Source of the DNA: an uncultured Bacteroidota bacterium
Lineage (GTDB): Bacteria > Bacteroidota > Bacteroidia > Chitinophagales > Chitinophagaceae
NCBI GenBank assembly: GCA_903879995.1
Contig: CAIRNW010000009.1
Span: forward strand, 1 to 17,854
Reading direction: 5' to 3'
DNA length: 17,854 bases
Positions 1 through 6,898 of the stretch are shown here, piece after piece. The notes under the pieces are model-generated. The model saw nothing but the letters and a program-made list of their open reading frames with translations. It was not told the DNA's origin and ran no database searches. Within the stretch, counting starts at the first letter, position 1, and each line of letters opens with the position of its first letter. The translations under genes and the position numbers were made by a program.

Positions 1-141
1 TCTGGGACTGAGCCACCAGAGAGGGTGGGGATACCCAGGAGGGGGGATCTAGGGGGTGCTATTTAACGTATCCCTGTTCTATGGATAATATGACTGTGGC
101 AAAGCCATCCATCAACACATGAAGGCTTGTGATGACTGATT
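1..141. repeat. Left copy of a perfect 141-bp terminal inverted repeat
   Basis: Bases 1-141 are the exact reverse complement of 17714-17854, checked base by base. The match breaks at position 142 (g, where the other copy would give t). The outer 60 bp hold 40 G or C by hand count, against 24 of 60 in the next line. The inner part encodes the last 26 codons of the small minus-strand gene at 59-292. Because the match runs to the very end of the window, the repeat may continue outward, so 141 bp is a minimum. Confidence 0.97.
2..56. other. GC-rich nested hairpin and G-tract cluster at the left end
   Basis: Two nested stems can be read. The outer is CTGGG (2-6) with CCCAG (34-38), the inner is CCACC (13-17) with GGTGG (24-28) around the loop AGAGAG, with unpaired internal segments on both sides. 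Overlapping this, the plus strand has four G-tracts (23-25, 27-30, 41-46, 52-56) separated by 1, 10 and 5 bases, a loose G-quadruplex pattern. No T-run follows, so it is not a standard terminator. Its function is unknown. A recombination or end-processing site is possible. Confidence 0.55.
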
Positions 142-292
142 GTTCCAGTTCATGACGATTGCTTGATTCGTCACTCTCCATCAGCTCAATATTGGTTTTG
201 ATCGTATCGAGGAGCATCTGAGATACTTCCAAATGGAACATCAACTCATCAGTATTTGTAAATGGCACATATTTTACTTCCTGATTGCTCAT
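59..292 (-). CDS. Small hypothetical protein with its 3' end inside the inverted repeat
   Basis: A 77-residue protein I do not recognise. It looks soluble and mostly helical, with no signal peptide or membrane segment. The ATG at 292 lies 32 bp downstream of a TAGATTTG element (325-332), which supports expression, and it is divergent from the gene at 381. The last 26 codons lie in the left inverted repeat and recur at 17716-17796, where no start is present and an in-frame TAA comes just before. The repeat boundary therefore cuts this gene, so either the gene arose by fusion onto the repeat or the right copy is a truncated relic. Confidence 0.6.
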   Translation of the reverse strand: MSNQEVKYVPFTNTDELMFHLEVSQMLLDTIKTNIELMESDESSNRHELEQSVITSLHVLMDGFATVILSIEQGYVK

Positions 293-324
293 CCAACAAA
301 AATTAATGAAAAAAATTTAAACTG

Positions 325-332
325 CAAATCTA
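325..332 (-). promoter_or_regulatory. Probable -7 element of a Bacteroidota-type promoter for the 59-292 gene
   Basis: On the minus strand these bases read TAGATTTG, an exact match to the TAnnTTTG -7 consensus known from Bacteroides. It lies 32 bp upstream of the ATG at 292. I do not see a TTG at the usual distance upstream, so this is only half a promoter. Confidence 0.4.
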
Positions 333-380
333 GAAAATGATCCTTTTGCGTTCCTACTCACTATTTATAATAAAATAATC

Positions 381-785
381 ATGAGCACGGATAACGTCAC
401 CTCAAATTCAAACCAGCCAGATCAAAGTCTTACTGGGTTAAGCCAACCACCAAACAAGACCAGGAAAAAGCGATACCAGGTAACTGAACAACAATTCCAG
501 GCTGTCCTGGAAAGGAAAATTGAAACTCAGCTCAGGGAATCATTATCCTTCAATTCAATTGAGGAAAAGGCAGCATTTCTGAAACCTGGCAACATTGTAA
601 CATTTAAGCATAAGCTACCAGGTTTTCCCAAAGGGCAAATAGCCATTGCCAAGGTTGAAAGAAACCAATCGGGAGCCATAAAATTAATCAATCCATTCGG
701 AACCGAATCCCCTTGGTATGCCTCTGAACATGAGCTTATCGAAGCTATTGACTGGGAGTGGATGCAACAAAACATTATCAACTAA
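381..785 (+). CDS. Hypothetical protein, first gene of the left plus-strand operon
   Basis: A 134-residue protein I cannot assign to a family. Residues 1-30 are polar, rich in S, N, Q and P, and end in a basic patch (KTRKKR near 27-32). A likely helical stretch follows (about 35-65), then a compact part with a beta-like run around FKHKLPGFPKGQIAIAKV and the segment GTESPWYASEHELIEAIDWEW. It has no signal peptide or membrane segment. The ATG follows an A/T-rich leader without a clear Shine-Dalgarno site. The TAA at 783-785 is one base before the ATG at 787, so the two genes are very likely co-transcribed. The basic N-terminus would fit nucleic-acid binding, but that is a guess. Confidence 0.7.
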   Translation: MSTDNVTSNSNQPDQSLTGLSQPPNKTRKKRYQVTEQQFQAVLERKIETQLRESLSFNSIEEKAAFLKPGNIVTFKHKLPGFPKGQIAIAKVERNQSGAIKLINPFGTESPWYASEHELIEAIDWEWMQQNIIN

Positions 786-786
786 T

Positions 787-1662
787 ATGAGATTACACAA
801 CCAAGAATTAAACAACCTGGCAGTTTACACAGGTGTTCGATACGATGCGCTGAAGCGATTTATCAGGAAGTACAACTTGGATGTTGCCAAGTTGGAGCGC
901 AACGTGAAAAAATTTAAGAACGTAAGGAAAGACCTGGCAGCAGCCGTCTCTGGATATGAAAACAATGATCTTGCCCAGGGATTTGCTCAGGAATACGGGC
1001 TCGATGAAAGCAGACGTGCTGGGGAATTTTTCACCTCCAAACATGGTAAAACAATCCTAAACCAGTTAAAAAGGAACGGAAAGGAGTTTAACCGTGATGT
1101 GGTACTTCAATATTTCGACAAGCTGAACACCGATGATTATAAATGGGCTCGAATCATGGATTTTATTGCAGCAGATTTAGGGTTGAATGTCAATGCTTAT
1201 GAAACCTTTCAGGATCAGGCAAATGATATGGTAAAGACCATAGAAATCCTGTATGAAGCCTACAAAGCCATGAATAACGGGAAAACAGTGATTGCCAAGA
1301 AAACCATCAATGAAATGGTTGACAAGGTTGTTGAGGAAGAAATAACTGAATATAATGAAAGAGCATCCCTAAAAAGACTTGTCATAGATATGACCCAATT
1401 CGAAGCGTTGCTTAATCATGTATTGAACCCACACAACACTAAGGTAACAATAAACAGTGATGATAATGCAGACAGCTACACCTTTGAGGTTAATACAGAT
1501 AAAATGAAAATGTTCCTTGATTTTATTAAAACCTTACCTACACTTAAGGTAATTCAACTAAGGAAGGATGGGAATACACTGTATGTAACTGTCATTAATT
1601 CGGGGAGATTTATTGAATGGGTTCCATTGGTAACCTTCTACAAGGAACAGATTAAGATATGA
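787..1662 (+). CDS. Hypothetical 291-residue protein between the 134-residue gene and a phage-type methyltransferase
   Basis: The frame is open from an ATG at 718, but that would overlap the previous gene by 68 bases and add a low-complexity leader. I chose the ATG at 787, one base after the upstream stop. The product has 291 residues: a basic helical N-terminal region (KRFIRKYNLDVAKLERNVKK, about 23-42), a middle helical region with many charged residues, and a C-terminal third (about 220-291) that looks alpha/beta, with strands such as KVTINSD and TLYVTVIN. I recognise no family. Its last four bases (ATGA, 1659-1662) overlap the start of the methyltransferase, implying translational coupling. 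Confidence 0.75.
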   Translation: MRLHNQELNNLAVYTGVRYDALKRFIRKYNLDVAKLERNVKKFKNVRKDLAAAVSGYENNDLAQGFAQEYGLDESRRAGEFFTSKHGKTILNQLKRNGKEFNRDVVLQYFDKLNTDDYKWARIMDFIAADLGLNVNAYETFQDQANDMVKTIEILYEAYKAMNNGKTVIAKKTINEMVDKVVEEEITEYNERASLKRLVIDMTQFEALLNHVLNPHNTKVTINSDDNADSYTFEVNTDKMKMFLDFIKTLPTLKVIQLRKDGNTLYVTVINSGRFIEWVPLVTFYKEQIKI

Positions 1663-2150
1663 ACGTAAAATATGAAACACTTTATGGTAGATCCAGCGGA
1701 AAGGATGAATGGTTAACACCACCACCTTTGATTGAAGCTCTGGGTGAGTTTGATCTTGATCCTTGTGCTCCCGCTAAACGACCTTGGGATATGGCTAAAA
1801 ACCATTACACAATTGAAGATAATGGTCTGGAGAAAGATTGGAAGGGAAGGGTTTGGCTGAACCCTCCCTATGGCACTTTTACCAAATACTGGATTGAGAA
1901 GGCAGCAAAACATGGCAATTGCATTGCACTGATCTTCAACCGTTCCGATACCAGATTATTTCATGAGCAAGTTTTCCCGAACGCCTTTGCAGTACTTTAC
2001 CTGAAGGGGCGTGTAAAATTTCACCATGTTAATGGCAAACAAGCTGATTCAAGTGGAGCACCATCTGTTCTGGTAGCTTTTGATAATAACAATTCCGAAA
2101 GCCTCAAACATTCAGGGCTTGAAGGATTCTTTATACGTTTAAAGGAATAA
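1659..2150 (+). CDS. Phage-type DNA N6-adenine methyltransferase (Dam-like)
   Basis: A 163-residue protein matching the phage N-6-adenine-methyltransferase family (PF05869 type) by motif. It shows EWLTPP (17-22), FDLDPCA (31-37), the catalytic motif IV NPPY (68-71) and a later GAPSVLVAF strand. Such enzymes transfer a methyl group from S-adenosylmethionine to adenine N6 in DNA and are usually orphan methylases of phages and mobile elements, often shielding DNA from restriction. The glycine-rich AdoMet motif is not in classical form, as is usual in this short family. It is the last gene of the left operon, coupled to the gene before it through ATGA and followed by a strong terminator. Its target sequence cannot be read from the protein. 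It is separate from the Mod enzyme of the central block. Confidence 0.9.
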   Translation: MNVKYETLYGRSSGKDEWLTPPPLIEALGEFDLDPCAPAKRPWDMAKNHYTIEDNGLEKDWKGRVWLNPPYGTFTKYWIEKAAKHGNCIALIFNRSDTRLFHEQVFPNAFAVLYLKGRVKFHHVNGKQADSSGAPSVLVAFDNNNSESLKHSGLEGFFIRLKE

Positions 2151-2190
2151 TTCTCGATTTTATTCATTGTCAGATTTTTTTACGAGAATT
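2148..2190. repeat. Eight-bp inverted repeat overlapping the methyltransferase stop codon
   Basis: AATTCTCG at 2148-2155 pairs with CGAGAATT at 2183-2190 across a 27-base loop containing a T7 run (2175-2181). It begins on the TAA stop and ends six bases before the terminator palindrome at 2197. It may protect the 3' end of the mRNA or add to termination. It could also be chance, given the AT-rich context. Confidence 0.35.
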
Positions 2191-2196
2191 TTGAAG

Positions 2197-2222
2197 AAGG
2201 GTCAAATATTTGACCCTTTTTT
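2197..2222 (+). terminator. Strong intrinsic terminator of the left operon
   Basis: Bases 2197-2218 form a perfect 22-bp palindrome with GGGTC/GACCC in the stem, and a run of T continues to 2222. It lies 46 bases after the methyltransferase stop. Read from the minus strand the stem is followed by CTTCTTC rather than a T-run, so it would serve the converging central operon less well. Confidence 0.85.
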
Positions 2223-2346
2223 CATTGGTATGAATTTTATTTAAAATATTATTTATCTGTGCAATACGAACAAAATTCTGTCGATTTGGGGTGTGGCTAT
2301 TTCTCGGTGGTTTTGTATAGGGATCATTTAAGGATCATGGCTGAAA
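2223..2346. other. Intergenic stretch between two converging operons
   Basis: No reading frame of note. It starts AT-rich and becomes G/T-rich on the plus strand (about 2286-2315). GGATCAT occurs twice (2321-2327 and 2332-2338) as a direct repeat separated by TTAA, 9 bases before the end of the converging 121-residue gene. No T-rich hairpin for the minus-strand operon is visible apart from the palindrome at 2197. Confidence 0.4.
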
Positions 2347-2712
2347 TTAGCCCGCATTCATATCAATTACGAAGTAGATAAATTTGTCGGGAATAATACT
2401 AAATTCAATCTTGTGTATTTTAAAAACCACATAGTTTTGTATTTCCACGGACTGAAAAAACTCATCTAACTTATCTGTGAAGTCTGAATACTTGTAATCG
2501 GGATCACTTTCTTTTAAATTATGGAAGTATTCTGTCCAAAGTTGATTTAACTTTTCATCTTTGATGGTTGGTTCATCCCAAAATTCATCAAACCAGTATC
2601 CTCTGAAAGACTGTGCATCTTCATTAACACCATCCTCTTCGGTAGTAATGTATTCACCAGAAACAGGGCAATAGAAATTGTAATGATCAAGATCTAGATT
2701 AATTATTTGCAT
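2347..2712 (-). CDS. Acidic hypothetical protein, last gene of the central defence operon
   Basis: A 121-residue protein I do not recognise. By hand count it has 26 Asp/Glu against 9 Lys/Arg, so it is strongly acidic, and it is rich in aromatic residues (for example GYWFDEFWDEP around 38-48). It has no signal peptide, membrane segment or catalytic motif. It starts at an ATG 11 bases after the stop of the DUF4268 gene and reads the same way, so it probably belongs to the same transcript. The acidic, aromatic composition would suit a small binding partner or a DNA-mimic-like modulator of the restriction enzymes. Nothing in the sequence proves that, and an ordinary immunity or accessory protein is equally possible. 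Confidence 0.65.
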   Translation of the reverse strand: MQIINLDLDHYNFYCPVSGEYITTEEDGVNEDAQSFRGYWFDEFWDEPTIKDEKLNQLWTEYFHNLKESDPDYKYSDFTDKLDEFFQSVEIQNYVVFKIHKIEFSIIPDKFIYFVIDMNAG

Positions 2713-2723
2713 ATTCTTGAATA

Positions 2724-3839
2724 TTAATCCCGCTGTACTTTTTCCCAGTAGGGATATAAAGCTTTGTAAAAATCTCTCATTGCATCACAGTACCAATCTG
2801 CAATTTGATCCCACGATTGCTCTTCAGCAAAACGCCCATGAAGGGAATCCACAACTTGTTTTGGCATCTCGAATTTTATCCTGGAAGCCTTTTTGTTTTC
2901 TAATCGCTCCCACTCAATAGTACCGTTATGCTTTGCTTGTATCTCATCTTTGTATTTAGCCATAGCATCGATCAATGCTTTGTCGGAATCATCTGAAAAG
3001 TACAATTCCACACGATAAGTGAATCTGCCAATGCAGAAAGCAAACTTGCCTCTGCCTTTCCAGAATCCGATACTATAATGAGGTTTTGAACCAACTCTAT
3101 CCAAGTAATCCAATTTGTTTTCCGCCAGCTTTGATTTAAGTACATTCCAGAACTTTAATAACTGAAGTTCGGATTGTTCCACGGTTTTGCTCTTTTCCTG
3201 CTCTTCCTTTTCTTTCTCCTTGGCATCAATCATGAACTCTTTGGTTTCTGGCAACGGAATGATTTGCTCCACTTGTAAAAACATATCGTCACCCATTGAA
3301 TATGGTGTTGCCCTGAAGCACTGTACTTGAATATCATGTTTCAATAACCACAATACCGTTGAAGTAACCTCTTTACGATAATTGTTGGCTACAAAAATGA
3401 TGCGTTGATCATTACGATTTAGCAGTAGTTCATCTTCGTTTCGCTCTAGGAAGTCCAATAGGTTTTGTTTAGCATCGTCACCTTGTTGCCATCTATCCAA
3501 ATAATCCTGGTAGATTTTAACTAATTGGCTTGTTGTTAGAGTTGAACAGTAAGAAGCATACTTCATTGCTTGCCAAACCACGTTTCTACCTGTATCATCC
3601 AGTTTGTTTTCGATTATGACCAACCCACCATCTTTATCAATTGCCAACAGATCCAATCGCTCATTGGTATCGTTAAAGCCATCGAACTCTTTTTGGATGA
3701 TCAGGAGCTCTTCTCCCAGCATTTCAGGGTTCTTTGCTATCCATTCCTGCAAATGTTCACGTTCTCGTATCTGAAGCTCTTTAAATAGCTTCTGTTCGAG
3801 TTTAACTACGTTGTTATTGGATTTATTAATCTTATACAT
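2724..3839 (-). CDS. PD-(D/E)xK nuclease-like protein with a C-terminal DUF4268 domain
   Basis: A 371-residue protein. The N-terminal half carries a nuclease-type signature: ERLDLLAID (Asp63), then a strand VIIENK (Glu77-x-Lys79), then VVWQAMKYAS (Gln90), the order expected for a PD-(D/E)xK fold like those in NucS-type and restriction proteins. A charged linker (KEKEKEEQEKSK, about 207-218) leads to a C-terminal domain (about 223-366) with HYSIGFWKGRGKFAFCI and EEQSWDQIADWYCDAMRDFY, which I recognise as DUF4268. The ATG at 3839 is one base after the Res stop, so the gene is very likely co-expressed with Res. It may be a second nuclease, or a structural subunit, of the restriction system. Cytoplasmic. 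The family call rests on pattern memory. Confidence 0.8.
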   Translation of the reverse strand: MYKINKSNNNVVKLEQKLFKELQIREREHLQEWIAKNPEMLGEELLIIQKEFDGFNDTNERLDLLAIDKDGGLVIIENKLDDTGRNVVWQAMKYASYCSTLTTSQLVKIYQDYLDRWQQGDDAKQNLLDFLERNEDELLLNRNDQRIIFVANNYRKEVTSTVLWLLKHDIQVQCFRATPYSMGDDMFLQVEQIIPLPETKEFMIDAKEKEKEEQEKSKTVEQSELQLLKFWNVLKSKLAENKLDYLDRVGSKPHYSIGFWKGRGKFAFCIGRFTYRVELYFSDDSDKALIDAMAKYKDEIQAKHNGTIEWERLENKKASRIKFEMPKQVVDSLHGRFAEEQSWDQIADWYCDAMRDFYKALYPYWEKVQRD

Positions 3840-3840
3840 G

Positions 3841-6800
3841 TTATGCCATTATTTTATTAACCACATCCTCCATATCTCTTGCAACTATCATCTTTAAATC
3901 TTGACCTGATTTACGAGATAGCTCTTCAAAGTGTTTAATTCCACAGTCAATTTTGCCTTTTTCAGACGGGCGCAGAAAGTCAACACCAAGTGTTCCCTTG
4001 CTCTCTACTACAAAGTATAATTTCTCTTCGCTATCCTTCTCAAACAGTATTGCCCAATCAGGATTGTATGATCCTAGTGGGGTTTCAATTTTAAACCACC
4101 CTGGCAATTTTGCATAGACCTTGATGTTCTCGTTTCGCTCAAACTCTTTGGCGAGATTCGATTCGATTGCACTGTCGTGAACTACATATTCAAATGGAGA
4201 CTTGCTACTCTCTACCATGTTGCTCTTGAGATAACCCACCAGCTCTTCATTTTCGAACAACTCTTGGCTGTAATACTCATGTTCACCAATTTTACTGTAA
4301 ACGATTCCGTCAACGATGTGCAAGCGCATCTGTTCATTGATGATCTCAATGCATCCTTCAATGAATCGCTGGGGGTTGATCTTGAAATATCTTAGGTTCA
4401 GGCAACCTTGTAAAATTCGAACAATTGATTTTCGGGTGAGGTTGGTTTCATTTTGTAGGTAAGTAACAATATCAGGCAGTACCTGTGCGTCCTGGTCAAC
4501 TTGACCATAGGCTGTTTGCTCATCGCCAACTCTATCTACTCCACCCTTAGTAATATCTAGTTTGCTCTTTGTGTAAACCAATTTGCCTTTGCTTATCACT
4601 AAGCGTTCGTTAATGTTTTTGATACAAGCCTCAATTAGTTTATTGGCATCAAAATCTACTGAGTAAGTTGTTTTGTACTTTATTCGATTCCACAAGTTTT
4701 CAAAGTCTGGGCTAAGCAATACTTCCTTACGAACTTTAATAACCTGCTTGTCCTCGTTCTTTTTAATTTCCAGTTTGCCAGCAACCTGTTTTAAAGTCTC
4801 TATTACCTGCGATTTAATGTGGATAGGCATTTCTTCAGGCAAATCCACTTCACCCGTTCTCAGGTCGTTTTTAAGCAGATCCTGAACCTTTCCACGTGCA
4901 TCGATATAACCCTTTAATGCAAAGTAGCCAAATAATTGCTCTGACTGTTCTTGCCCGTAAAATACTGGGTCATTGCCATCCATTTCAACCGTGATGCTAC
5001 TAAAGCTATGTGGTTGTAATAAACCAAACACAATACCCGTTTCTTCCTCCATTTCTTTTTGGAAGTTCTTTACAAACTCTTCATACGATTCGTTTGCCAT
5101 TACGGTTAATGTGTTGGTGTCAAATCCATGAACACGATCACCATCTTGGTTAACACAAAGCCGTAAACCCCGACCAATTTCTTGCCTACGTGAAATATCT
5201 GTTCCACCAGAATCTTTTAAGGTACAAATCTGAAATACGTTAGGATTATCCCAACCTTCACGAAGTGCTGTATGAGAGAAGATGAAACGCAACTTGGAGT
5301 CAAAGCTCAGTAACTTTTCTTTATCCTTCATGATGAGGTTATAAGTGTCCTCATCATTTTTGGTTTTACCAGTTGTGTCCTTATAATATTCGTACTTATC
5401 CTTGGTGTTGCTAGCCTTTGGTTTCTTATCTAATGCAAAGTAGCCGTTGTGTATTTGGTTTACTTCTTCATTAATGTCACGAACGCCTTCGAACAAGTTC
5501 CTATAACGTGGTCGTGAAATGATTTTCTTGTATTCTTCCTCAAATAAACGAGCATAGACCCCGTTGCTCGGATTGCCATCCGTATCGTATTCACGGTAGT
5601 TACTAACCTTATCAATGAAGAATAAGCTCAGTACCTTAATACCTTTCGGATTCAGTATCAATTCCTTGTTTAAGTGCTCCTCAATAGTTTTGGCAATTTG
5701 AGCACGTTTAATGGCTAAATCATCTGTGCCACCGATACTCATGTTCAAACGGATTAGCACATCATTGGTGAAGTCTATACACTCATTGTCTGTGTCGGTG
5801 TAAATATCTCTTACCATGAAGCCATCATATTGCTCCAGTTTGGTTAGTTGAAGCAAGTCATCTCCAGGCTTAACGTCTTTCTTCTCTCTCTTTGATTTAC
5901 CATCTCTGCCTTTGACGTCCAACTCTAATTTTGCTTTAAACCCATTTTTATTGGAAACCTGCAAGAGCTTTATATACGCTCCTGCTGAGGCAGCACCATC
6001 AACTTTTATTGAGGCTACTTCAATTTGCTTAACCAATTGTTTGTTGTATGCATCAACTGCATCCAATTTGTAAAGCAGGTTCACTTTCTCTTTGTGTGTT
6101 GCAGAGTAGCGAACAATAGCCAATGGTTTAAGATTGTTCACAGACTTCTTACCCAATGGAGTATTTAACACACGTTGGGGTTCATCTACAATAACAAACG
6201 GTCTGGTATCTTGGATTAACGAAATAGGTTTGTAGCCCAACTTGTCGTTATAATTGAGTAATATTCTGTTGGTATTGCTTGAATCATCATCCACATCTTT
6301 GGCAAATGCTTGAATGTTGATGACCATAATCTGGAGTTGATCACTAGTGGCGAAATCCCTAATCTCATTTAGACGGGAACTATCGTAAACAAAGTACTTA
6401 TAGTTTACATTGGCATAGTGCTCCTTCAAATGGGTTTCAGTAATCTGTAAACTCTTGTAAACACCTTCTTTAATTGGAATAGTAGGTACTACAATAATGA
6501 ATTTACTGAATCCATATTGACGGTGCATTTCCATGATGGTTTTGAGGTACACATAAGTTTTACCTGTACCCGTTTCCATCTCCACGCTCAAGTCTAAAGC
6601 ATTACGGTCTATCTCTCCTTGAACGGATGGTTTTAAGCCGTTGCGCAGTTGAATTTTCTGGATATTCTCCAGTATCTGTCCTTCTGTTAATTGCAGTTTA
6701 TTGGCATAACCCAACAGATTTGTACTCTCTTGATTAGCAAACAAGCCGTTTTTAGCCAGGAAATCTGGCGAATACACCGTGAAGTTAGAGTTGCAGGTTT

Positions 6801-6879
6801 CTTGCCCCTTAAACACGTCTACAATAGATTCTATTGCATCTTGTTGGTAGGATAAACTGCTATCAAATTTTATTTTCAT
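3841..6879 (-). CDS. res: Type III-like restriction subunit Res (SF2 helicase plus nuclease)
   Basis: A 1012-residue protein of the usual size for Res subunits. Helicase motifs run in order: Walker A METGTGKT (101-108), motif II DEPQ (232-235), motif III YSATH (258-262), motif V ALREGWDNP (538-546) and motif VI RRQEIGRGLRL (564-574). The C-terminus carries a nuclease core, NPDW (Asp941) and VVESKG (Glu959-x-Lys961), of the PD-(D/E)xK type. In the type III family Res works with Mod: ATP hydrolysis drives communication along DNA from unmodified sites, then the nuclease cuts. All the residues one would look for are present, so the enzyme looks intact. It lies 19 bases downstream of mod. Confidence 0.93.
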   Translation of the reverse strand: MKIKFDSSLSYQQDAIESIVDVFKGQETCNSNFTVYSPDFLAKNGLFANQESTNLLGYANKLQLTEGQILENIQKIQLRNGLKPSVQGEIDRNALDLSVEMETGTGKTYVYLKTIMEMHRQYGFSKFIIVVPTIPIKEGVYKSLQITETHLKEHYANVNYKYFVYDSSRLNEIRDFATSDQLQIMVINIQAFAKDVDDDSSNTNRILLNYNDKLGYKPISLIQDTRPFVIVDEPQRVLNTPLGKKSVNNLKPLAIVRYSATHKEKVNLLYKLDAVDAYNKQLVKQIEVASIKVDGAASAGAYIKLLQVSNKNGFKAKLELDVKGRDGKSKREKKDVKPGDDLLQLTKLEQYDGFMVRDIYTDTDNECIDFTNDVLIRLNMSIGGTDDLAIKRAQIAKTIEEHLNKELILNPKGIKVLSLFFIDKVSNYREYDTDGNPSNGVYARLFEEEYKKIISRPRYRNLFEGVRDINEEVNQIHNGYFALDKKPKASNTKDKYEYYKDTTGKTKNDEDTYNLIMKDKEKLLSFDSKLRFIFSHTALREGWDNPNVFQICTLKDSGGTDISRRQEIGRGLRLCVNQDGDRVHGFDTNTLTVMANESYEEFVKNFQKEMEEETGIVFGLLQPHSFSSITVEMDGNDPVFYGQEQSEQLFGYFALKGYIDARGKVQDLLKNDLRTGEVDLPEEMPIHIKSQVIETLKQVAGKLEIKKNEDKQVIKVRKEVLLSPDFENLWNRIKYKTTYSVDFDANKLIEACIKNINERLVISKGKLVYTKSKLDITKGGVDRVGDEQTAYGQVDQDAQVLPDIVTYLQNETNLTRKSIVRILQGCLNLRYFKINPQRFIEGCIEIINEQMRLHIVDGIVYSKIGEHEYYSQELFENEELVGYLKSNMVESSKSPFEYVVHDSAIESNLAKEFERNENIKVYAKLPGWFKIETPLGSYNPDWAILFEKDSEEKLYFVVESKGTLGVDFLRPSEKGKIDCGIKHFEELSRKSGQDLKMIVARDMEDVVNKIMA

Positions 6880-6898
6880 GAGCTTTACAGTTTATCAG

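Noticed and set aside
718..786. An upstream ATG at 718 extending the 291-residue protein by 23 residues
   Set aside because: It overlaps the preceding gene by 68 bases and adds low-complexity sequence. The ATG at 787 directly after the upstream stop fits the compact operon better.
2321..2338. GGATCAT direct repeat as an attachment site or target duplication
   Set aside because: Only seven bases, four bases apart, with no associated element edge. Most likely chance.
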